Source of the DNA: an uncultured Peptococcaceae bacterium
GTDB lineage: Bacteria > Bacillota > Peptococcia > Peptococcales > Peptococcaceae
Direction: 5' to 3'
Length of the DNA: 20,569 bases
Assembly: GCA_934229395.1 (NCBI GenBank)
Contig: CAKQDL010000034.1
Coordinates: 1-20,569, forward strand
The translations under genes and the position numbers were made by a program. Positions 14,589-20,569 of this stretch are shown here, in pieces (within the stretch, counting starts at the first letter, position 1; each line of letters begins with the position of its first letter). Under the pieces are notes generated by a model, which had not been told where the DNA came from, made no database searches, and saw only the letters and a program-made list of their open reading frames with translations.

Positions 14589-15283
14589 AGCTAGAAATGA
14601 AAAAAAGCTTTACCAAGCGCGAAAAAATCCTCCTCGGCGTTTTGGGCGCCATTTGCCTTGTGGCGGTGTACTTCTACGCCTTTTTCCTGCCTGTGCAAAG
14701 CGAAACCCAGGAGCTCATCACTCAAAGGGAGAGCCTTGAGAGCGAAATCTTGGTGCAAACGGCCAAGGCGCAAAAAATGGCCTCGATGGAAAAGGAGCTC
14801 GAAAAGCTCGAGGACGAAGGCGCCGCCAAAACGCCAAGCTACGACAACCTCAAGGCCCTCACCGCCTTTTTAAACACCGTCACCGCAGATGTCACAGGCT
14901 ACAACATGAGCTTTAAAACCGAGCAATCCGAAGAGGACGCCAGCATCGTGCGCCGCGTGGCCACCATCCAATTTACAGCCTCCTCCTACGCCAAGGCCAA
15001 AAAGGTCTTAGACGAGCTCTGCGAAAGCCCCTACCGTTGCCTTATGAGCGATGTGAGCGTGACACCGGCTAGCAACAAGGATGATACAGCCACAAGCAAG
15101 GGCATCAACAATGGCAGCGTGCAGGTGGGCCTCACTGTGACCTTCTATGAACGCATTGGTGCCGCGAGTGAGGAAGAGAGCCATGAAGAAGATAGCACCC
15201 TAGTGGAAAACGCCGTCAAAGGCGCAGAAATCCTCTCAGACCGTACCGAAGCCATTGAAAACAAAGTCAACAACGAAACCTAA
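14585..15283 (+). CDS. pilO: Type IV pilus assembly protein PilO-like
   Basis: A 232-aa bitopic protein: short basic N-terminus, span at ~14-35 (EKILLGVLGAICLVAVYFYA), coiled coil (~40-80) and a PilO-type alpha/beta domain (TAFLNTVTADVTGYNMSF, then VATIQFTASSYAKAKKVLDEL near ~120-145). PilN and PilO form heterodimers that align the platform. The C-terminal ~40 residues are acidic and probably disordered. It is the last recognisable pil gene. AAAGGAG at 15287-15293, just after the stop, is an orphan ribosome-binding-like site with no credible ORF. A terminator follows. Confidence 0.8.
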   Translation: MKLEMKKSFTKREKILLGVLGAICLVAVYFYAFFLPVQSETQELITQRESLESEILVQTAKAQKMASMEKELEKLEDEGAAKTPSYDNLKALTAFLNTVTADVTGYNMSFKTEQSEEDASIVRRVATIQFTASSYAKAKKVLDELCESPYRCLMSDVSVTPASNKDDTATSKGINNGSVQVGLTVTFYERIGAASEEESHEEDSTLVENAVKGAEILSDRTEAIENKVNNET

Positions 15284-15329
15284 GCAAAGGAGCGAGCGTT
15301 AAGAAAAAGTGCTTTACCTTTGTGTGATG

Positions 15330-15357
15330 CTGATAAGGAAGTTTTTGTCCTTATCAG
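15330..15357 (+). other. Perfect 10-bp hairpin after pilO
   Basis: ctgataagga (15330-15339) and tccttatcag (15348-15357) pair perfectly around an 8-nt loop containing ttttt. No T-run follows the stem directly. It abuts the terminator that starts at 15359, so the pilO transcript would end in a double hairpin. Confidence 0.6.
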
Positions 15358-15358
15358 G

Positions 15359-15397
15359 AAGCGGCGCAATGTACGATGTATGTTACGCCGCTTTTTT
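15359..15397 (+). terminator. Terminator of the pilB-pilO operon
   Basis: aagcggcgcaa (15359-15369) and ttacgccgctt (15383-15393) form an 11-position stem with one mismatch (10 pairs) and a 13-nt loop, followed by T-run 15392-15397. Confidence 0.88.
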
Positions 15398-15679
15398 CTT
15401 GCGTGTTACGATGAAGAAATCAATGTGTCTGAAATCGCACACGCAATGAGAGTCGTACAGAAAAGGGCAGAAACACGGGGGGAACGTCAGCCGAGGCCGC
15501 TCCGGTGATATTTTATGTCAAATTGAGGACGTTTCATGCGGACGGCCCCGCAAGGCGCGGAAAATGTGTTACAATAGATTTGCGAACCTGTAAAAGATGT
15601 CCGGGGGGCGCCCCTACGGGATACTCTCTGCCCGTGGAGACCCAATCCGGGCGGAGAAAGAAAGCAAAGGAGGAAAACT
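15398..15679 (+). promoter_or_regulatory. Promoter and GC-rich leader of the SLH protein gene
   Basis: This 282-bp stretch holds no credible gene. An extended -10 TGTTACAAT (15567-15575) lies about 105 bp before the ATG; no good -35 is seen. The resulting leader has a self-palindrome ggggcgcccc (15605-15614) and a 7-bp hairpin (15614-15620/15631-15637), then an ideal AAAGGAGG (15666-15673). An inverted repeat ttgcgtgt/acacgcaa (15399-15406/15439-15446) lies near the left end. No known riboswitch class is recognised. Confidence 0.4.
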
Positions 15680-18600
15680 ATGAAGAAGCGTTTTTTGAGT
15701 TGTCTCGCGGCGCTGGCCCTGTGCCTGACGCTGCTGCCTGCGGCGACGCTGGCGGCGGAGCATACCCACCCCGTCTGCGGCGACGTGAACTGCAAAGATT
15801 CCAGCCATGCGCTCTCGAGCGAAGAGAAATGGGTGGGCGCCAGGGATGTAACTGGTCTGAAAGCGGGCGGCCACTACTACCTCATGCGTGATGTCACAGT
15901 GAGTGAAACCTGGCATCCGGAAGACAATGTGGTGCTCTGCCTCAACGGCCACAGCATCACGGCGACTGCAAGGGGTATAAATGTTATTCAGGTGGACAAA
16001 GGCAGAACCTTCACCCTCACCGACTGCGCGGGCGGCGGCAAGATCACTCACGACGAGCTCGCGAAGGGCCGCGGCGTGAAGGTGCTCGGCACCTTCAATC
16101 TGTACGGCGGCAACATCACCGACAACCTAACCGATGGTAATTATAACGACGGCTTTACATTCGGTGGGGGTGTCTGTGTCATGACGAACTCCGTTTTCAA
16201 TATGTACGGCGGCAAGATCACTCACAACGTGGGCTATTCCGGCGGAGGCGGTGTGTACGTTGCCCCTACCTACGCTGACACATCCCGCGCCGTATTTAAT
16301 ATGTCCGGCGGCGAGATCTCGCACAACAGCAGCTCTTACGGCAACAGCGGCGGTATGTATGTGTACGGCGGCGAGTTCATTATGTCCGGCGGCTCCATTA
16401 CCGACAACACTGGCTACGGTGTGTATCTGTGCGATTACAAAAGCAATTTCGGCCAAACCTACTCCGGCGCCTTCACCGTCAGCGACAAGGTGAACATCGC
16501 CGGCAATACAAAGAGCAATGTGTTCCTGTCCACGGGCAAGACCATCACCGTCGGCGGACCCTTGGACGCAGCGTCCAAAATCGGCATCTCCACGGAGGAT
16601 GAAGCCAGTGCGGTCATTACCACCGGCATGGCGGCGGAGAATTATGAGAGCATCTTCTTCTCCGATGTGACGGACAAAGGGTTCACGTTCACGGAGGACG
16701 AGAACGGAGCGATTCGGTTCCACGGCCACGACCACAACTGGCAGTTCACAGCAACGGCCGAGAAGATCAATGCCAAATGCACCGCTTCCAACTGTTCGGT
16801 GACCGCCAACGATGGCAATAACGGCGGTTTTGTGCGGCTTAACGTCCGAGATACAACATACGGCTATAATGATAAGAATGCATGGGTAAACGTCAGCGAA
16901 AAGCCCGCCTGGCGCGGCCCGGAGGCCTCGACGATCGAAATCTCTTATCGGAACAGCGTGACCGGCGAGAATCTCGGCACGACCGCGCCCACCCTGCCTG
17001 GCTCCTACACGGCCAGCATCACGGTAGAGGGCCAGACCGTGACCCGCGACTTTAAGATCAACAAGGCCACGCCACAGGCAAGTGACTTCATCTTTGCCGC
17101 GCCCTCCAACGATGATCTGACCTACGACGACAACGCCAAGACCGCCACGGTCACCGCGAAGAGCGGCGTCACCGGCATGGGCGCTGTCACGGTGAAATAT
17201 TTCAAAAACGGTGTGGAGGTTGAACCGAAGAACGCAGGTGACTACACTGTTAAAGTTTCCGTTGCAGAGGGCGATAACTACAACGCCGCCACCGACCTGA
17301 CGGCAAACGACTGGAAGTTTACCATCACTCCGGGAACGCAGACCATCACCGTTCCCAAAGATAAGACCATCGTTAAGAACGGCAAGCCTGTGAATATTTC
17401 CGAATGGGCGACAGTCTCCGGCGTTGGAAACGGTGATGGCCTGTGGGCGCTCTCCTATGAGCTGGACGGCCAAGCTCCTGAAGGTGTCAGCCTGACTGGC
17501 AAACAACTGACTGTACAGCCGACCTGTACAGCCGCGCAGTTTGCCATCAAGGTCACTGCCATGGAAACGAACAACTACAATGCGGCGGAGGAGACCTTCA
17601 TCGTGACCGTGATCAATAAGCGGCCTGCAAGCATTGAGGTCTACATGACCGGCTGGACCTACGGCGAGCGCGCGAAGAGTCCTGGGTACATGCAAGCGAC
17701 GAATGCAGGCGAAGCAACGGTCACCTATGCCAAAGCGGATGGAACGGTTCTGAATGAGCAGCCCACCGACGCGGGCGAGTACACCGTGAAGGTGCAGTAT
17801 GAGACCGACACCGAGATCTACACCGGTACGGCGAATTTCACCATCAGCCCGAAGAATCTGCAACAGGAGATGCTTGCCCAAATCACCGGCGACCGCTATT
17901 ATAACGGCGAGGAGCAGACGCCGGACGTGACCGTGACGGATGGCGAAAAAACGCTGAAAAAGGATGTGGATTATACCGTATCCTACTCGAACAACACCAA
18001 CGCCGGCACCGCTACCGTCACGGTCACCGGCAAGGGCAACTATGAGGGAATCATTTCCACAACATTTGTTATCAATCCGGCAACGCTGGACATTATCGGA
18101 GAAGATAAGATGACGGCCACGGCGTCTTACGGCACCAAGGTAAAAGATATCCCTGTTTCTTCCGCTATGGTCTGCTTTGATAACAAGGACGGGGTAGCAG
18201 AAGTACCCGGCACCTGGAAATTTGACGGCGAGGGCATGGACGATATTCCGGAAGTCGGCAATACAAAGGCGTATAAGGCGATCTTTACGCCGAGCTCCGG
18301 CAGCGAAAACATCCGTGAGTGCTTCACCTACATCACGCCTTCAATCTCTCGGGCAGCCGGGTCTGTGACCGATCCGGTGGCCAAGGCCAATCTGGTCTAC
18401 AATGGCGAGAAGCAGGCGCTGCTTGAGACTCCGCTTACCAGCAGCACCGGCACGGTGCAGTACAGTCTGGACGGCACGAACTACACAGAAACTCCGCCCG
18501 CGGGCAAGGAAGCTGGGACTTATACCGTTTTCTACAAGGTCGTGGGTGACAAGAATCATCAGGATGTAGCGGCTCAGAGCATCCAAGTCGAGATCAAAAA

Positions 18601-20182
18601 GCTGGCCATCACCGTAACGGCGGAGGACAAGACCTCCCGTGTGGGCCTGGCCCTGGCGGAACTGACCTACACCTATACTCCGGAACTGGCCGTCGGTGAC
18701 GCGTTTACCGGCACGCTGGCGACCAGCGCGCATCCGGATACCGCGGGCAGCTATTCCATCACGCAGGGCAATCTGGCGCTGAACGAAAACTACACCATCG
18801 ACTTTCGCGACGGCACCTATACGGTGGAGGACAAGCAGGCTCAGAGCGACTTCCGCTTTGAAAGCATTCCGTCTGCCGTGACCAAGACCTATGGCGACGC
18901 GGACTTCACTCTCGCTGCTACCGGAGCGGCTACGGGCAGCACCGTGACCTACGATAGCAGCGATGAAACCGTTGCTACGGTGGACGCAAACGGCAAGGTC
19001 ACCATTCTCAAGGCAGGCAGCACCAATATCACGGCAACGGCAGCGGAGACCGCAGACTACGAGCAAGCAACAGCAACCTATACCCTGACGGTGGAGAAGA
19101 AAACTGTTACCGTCAAGGCCAAGGATCAGACCGCCTATGTGGGCGATAAGGCTCCCGCGCTGGGGGCAGACAGCTACACCGTTTCCGGTCTGATGGACGG
19201 GGATACGCTGACGACCCAGCCGACGGTGAAGTACGTCGGCGCGGACGGCAACGAAATTGCCCCCGACATGACCAAGACCGGCGAGGTCAAGATCCTTGCC
19301 GGCGGCGCGGCGGCCTCCGACAACTACACCATCCGCTATGAGGACGGCAAGCTGACCGTCAGCACGCGCCCTTCCAGTGGCGGCGACGGCGGCAGCTCCA
19401 GACCCGCCAACCACCCCGTTCAGACGGAGGTAAGCAAGGACCCTAACGGTACGGTTTCCCTCTCCAAGACCAGCGCAGCCAAGGGCGACAAGGTGACCAT
19501 CACCGTGAAGCCGGAGCGCCATTACGAGGTGGACGAGGTGATCGTCCGGGATTCCAAGGGCAATCAACTGGCCGTCAAGGACAACGGCGACGGTACGTTT
19601 ACCTTTGAGATGCCCGCCGACAAGGTCACGGTAGAGCCGTCCTTCTACTGGATGAATCCCTTTGCGGACGTGGCGGACAACGCTTACTACGTGGACGCGG
19701 TAGAGTGGATGCTCAAGCGTGAAGTCACGCAGGGCACTACGGAGTCCACCTTCAGTCCAAACCTGAACTGCACCCGCGCCCAGATTGTCACCTTCCTGTG
19801 GCGGGCCGCCGGTTCTCCCGCGCCGAAGGGCACGGTCAGCTTTGCGGATGTTTCCGCAGACAGCTACTACGCCAAAGCGGTGGCGTGGGCCGTTGAAAAC
19901 GGCATCACCGGCGGTACGGGCGATGGCCTGTTCAGCCCTGACGCCACCTGCACCCGCGCTCAGTCCGCGGCGTTCCTGTACCGCGCGGCGGGCAGCCCCG
20001 CTGTGAACGGCAGCGCCGGGTTCAGCGACGTAGCGGCGAACGCTTACTATGCGCAGGCAGTGGCGTGGGCCAAGGAGCACGGCATCACCGACGGCATCGG
20101 CGATGGCCTGTTCGGCTCCGACAACGACTGCACGAGAGCGCAAATCGCAACGTTCCTGTGGCGGCTGTACGCAGAAAAGTGA
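15680..20182 (+). CDS. Large SLH-anchored surface protein with beta-helix-like and Ig/MBG-like repeats
   Basis: A 1500-aa exported protein. The Sec signal peptide spans about residues 1-26 (MKKRFLSCLAALALCLTLLP, cut near TLAA). Residues ~80-320 are beta-helix-like, with repeated MSGG/MYGG-x-I-x-H/DN units. Residues ~400-1235 contain several MBG/Ig-like units, including YNGEEQTPDVTVTDGEKTLK and a Big_2-like YDSSDETVATVDANGKVTIL segment. A GSS-rich linker follows (~1235-1255), then one more beta domain. Three SLH domains occupy ~1326-1380, ~1385-1440 and ~1444-1500, each with a TRAQ motif and repeated YY...AVAWA segments. SLH triplets bind secondary cell-wall polysaccharide, so it sits on the outside of the wall. 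Leu is mostly CTG and Lys mostly AAG, unlike the pil genes. Its role is probably adhesion or glycan contact; the ligand is unknown. Confidence 0.9.
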   Translation: MKKRFLSCLAALALCLTLLPAATLAAEHTHPVCGDVNCKDSSHALSSEEKWVGARDVTGLKAGGHYYLMRDVTVSETWHPEDNVVLCLNGHSITATARGINVIQVDKGRTFTLTDCAGGGKITHDELAKGRGVKVLGTFNLYGGNITDNLTDGNYNDGFTFGGGVCVMTNSVFNMYGGKITHNVGYSGGGGVYVAPTYADTSRAVFNMSGGEISHNSSSYGNSGGMYVYGGEFIMSGGSITDNTGYGVYLCDYKSNFGQTYSGAFTVSDKVNIAGNTKSNVFLSTGKTITVGGPLDAASKIGISTEDEASAVITTGMAAENYESIFFSDVTDKGFTFTEDENGAIRFHGHDHNWQFTATAEKINAKCTASNCSVTANDGNNGGFVRLNVRDTTYGYNDKNAWVNVSEKPAWRGPEASTIEISYRNSVTGENLGTTAPTLPGSYTASITVEGQTVTRDFKINKATPQASDFIFAAPSNDDLTYDDNAKTATVTAKSGVTGMGAVTVKYFKNGVEVEPKNAGDYTVKVSVAEGDNYNAATDLTANDWKFTITPGTQTITVPKDKTIVKNGKPVNISEWATVSGVGNGDGLWALSYELDGQAPEGVSLTGKQLTVQPTCTAAQFAIKVTAMETNNYNAAEETFIVTVINKRPASIEVYMTGWTYGERAKSPGYMQATNAGEATVTYAKADGTVLNEQPTDAGEYTVKVQYETDTEIYTGTANFTISPKNLQQEMLAQITGDRYYNGEEQTPDVTVTDGEKTLKKDVDYTVSYSNNTNAGTATVTVTGKGNYEGIISTTFVINPATLDIIGEDKMTATASYGTKVKDIPVSSAMVCFDNKDGVAEVPGTWKFDGEGMDDIPEVGNTKAYKAIFTPSSGSENIRECFTYITPSISRAAGSVTDPVAKANLVYNGEKQALLETPLTSSTGTVQYSLDGTNYTETPPAGKEAGTYTVFYKVVGDKNHQDVAAQSIQVEIKKLAITVTAEDKTSRVGLALAELTYTYTPELAVGDAFTGTLATSAHPDTAGSYSITQGNLALNENYTIDFRDGTYTVEDKQAQSDFRFESIPSAVTKTYGDADFTLAATGAATGSTVTYDSSDETVATVDANGKVTILKAGSTNITATAAETADYEQATATYTLTVEKKTVTVKAKDQTAYVGDKAPALGADSYTVSGLMDGDTLTTQPTVKYVGADGNEIAPDMTKTGEVKILAGGAAASDNYTIRYEDGKLTVSTRPSSGGDGGSSRPANHPVQTEVSKDPNGTVSLSKTSAAKGDKVTITVKPERHYEVDEVIVRDSKGNQLAVKDNGDGTFTFEMPADKVTVEPSFYWMNPFADVADNAYYVDAVEWMLKREVTQGTTESTFSPNLNCTRAQIVTFLWRAAGSPAPKGTVSFADVSADSYYAKAVAWAVENGITGGTGDGLFSPDATCTRAQSAAFLYRAAGSPAVNGSAGFSDVAANAYYAQAVAWAKEHGITDGIGDGLFGSDNDCTRAQIATFLWRLYAEK

Positions 20183-20204
20183 AATCAAGACCTCTTATAA
20201 GAAT

Positions 20205-20230
20205 CCTCCCCGGTCGAAAGGACGGGGAGG
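20205..20230 (+). terminator. Possible weak terminator after the SLH protein gene
   Basis: cctccccg (20205-20212) and cggggagg (20223-20230) form a perfect 8-bp GC-rich stem with a 10-nt loop, 22 bp after the stop codon. It lacks a T-run, so intrinsic termination would be weak. Confidence 0.4.
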
Positions 20231-20236
20231 ATAAGC

Positions 20237-20266
20237 GTAACGGAACGTTGAGAAACGTTCCGTTAC
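20237..20266. repeat. Perfect 13-bp inverted repeat with GAGA loop
   Basis: gtaacggaacgtt (20237-20249) and aacgttccgttac (20254-20266) are exact inverted copies around a GAGA tetraloop. No T-run follows. It could be an RNA 3'-end hairpin or a DNA-binding dyad. The next 60 bp (20267-20327) contains nothing recognisable apart from a 6-bp inverted repeat (gagcgc/gcgctc). Confidence 0.6.
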
Positions 20267-20327
20267 TGTCATATTGGGGCAGTGAGCGCCGAACCGGGCC
20301 GCGTATCGTAAGCGCTCAATAGGTTCT

Positions 20328-20465
20328 TTCCAGCTGTGGACGATTTTGGCCCGTCAGAACGACGCAGACTTGACCGGCGGCAGCGTTTGGTACGAAAAGG
20401 ACCGGAATTGGGCGAAAACCAAGGGCGTTTCCGACGGCGCGAACCCCAACGGTACCATCAGTAGA
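20328..20465 (+). pseudogene. Remnant of an SLH domain from another surface protein
   Basis: Read in frame from 20328, this encodes about 46 residues with FQLWTILARQ, then LTGGSVWYEKDRNWAKTKGV and SDGANPNGTISR. The pattern W(Y)...WA...G(V/I)SDG...P.G.I(T/S)R is the core of an SLH domain. After ISR the expected EQL...MLWR helix is missing and the frame turns into unrelated sequence, and there is no start codon, ribosome binding site or signal peptide upstream. It is therefore a broken piece, perhaps left by recombination between SLH genes. It is not a copy of the three SLH domains just upstream, whose wording differs. Confidence 0.65.
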
Positions 20466-20492
20466 ATGGGATCCAGACGCCAAAGAATAAAC

Positions 20493-20532
20493 AAAAGGGG
20501 CAGTCGGGAAATAGCGAAATCGCCCTTTTTTG
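20493..20532 (+). terminator. Terminator-like hairpin after the SLH remnant
   Basis: aaaaggggc (20493-20501) and gcccttttt (20522-20530) pair over nine positions with one G-T, around a 20-nt loop; T-run 20526-20532 overlaps the right arm. It may be the original terminator of the broken SLH gene or the effective end of the transcript from 15680. Confidence 0.5.
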
Positions 20533-20569
20533 GCATCAAAAAAGAACCTTCGCGCAGGAACAGGGATTG

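Noticed and set aside
15309..15446. 45-codon frame starting GTG 15309 behind the orphan AAAGGAG
   Set aside because: The spacing from the ribosome binding site is about 15 nt, and the frame passes through the two hairpins and terminator that end the pil operon.
16127..17881. 584-aa open frame on the minus strand
   Set aside because: It lies antisense inside the SLH protein gene, has no ribosome binding site or recognisable domain, and is explained by the GC-rich codon pattern of the sense gene.
18341..20188. 615-aa open frame on the minus strand
   Set aside because: Antisense to the SLH repeats and triplet; its low-complexity Gly/Arg/Val composition is a mirror of the sense codons.
1..20569. 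tRNA, rRNA or insertion sequence genes
   Set aside because: No tRNA-like cloverleaf, rRNA segment, transposase or integrase motif was seen on either strand by eye.

Overview
The window looks like chromosomal DNA of a Bacillota (Firmicutes) bacterium, probably a clostridial relative with a single-membrane (monoderm) envelope. It carries a Gram-positive-style type IV pilus locus (pilB-pilT-pilC-pilA-pilD-pilM-pilN-pilO) with no outer-membrane secretin (PilQ) or PilP, AAAGGAGG-type ribosome binding sites on most genes, and a large S-layer-homology (SLH) surface protein. The species cannot be named from sequence alone.

Layout. 1-560: the 3' end of a secreted SH3-domain protein, then a small one-TM, lysine-rich peptide and a terminator. 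598-1353: a RibU-type riboflavin ECF S-component with its own promoter, framed by two dyads; no FMN riboswitch is visible. 1367-2735: an AbgA-like M20 amidohydrolase ending at a strong terminator. 2861-7014, minus strand: a four-gene pilin operon, in order a giant 856-aa prepilin with a GLUG/beta-helix-like surface module, then PilX/GspK-like, PilV/GspI-like and PilW/GspJ-like minor pilins, closed by a bidirectional terminator. 7033-7259: divergent promoters. 7260-15283, plus strand: the pilus motor, platform, major pilin, prepilin peptidase and inner-membrane alignment proteins, ending at a terminator (15359-15397). 15680-20182: a 1500-aa SLH surface protein with a different codon style. 20183-20569: hairpins and a fragment of another SLH domain.

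How the genes fit together. PilD processes all five prepilins. PilB (with an N-terminal MshEN domain predicted to bind c-di-GMP) and PilT extend and retract PilA filaments on the PilC platform, with PilM/N/O as the membrane scaffold. The divergent operon supplies a GspH/I/J/K-like priming set in which the 'H' position is taken by an 856-aa modular pilin, which I infer to be an adhesin carried at the pilus tip. This is the most notable system in the window.

The pilA gene sits between two structured non-coding segments. The upstream one (11249-11544) carries three related hairpin repeats plus a long imperfect hairpin. The downstream one (12039-12092) can fold in two mutually exclusive ways. The change in codon style after about 15.4 kb may mark acquired DNA or, less likely, an assembly join.
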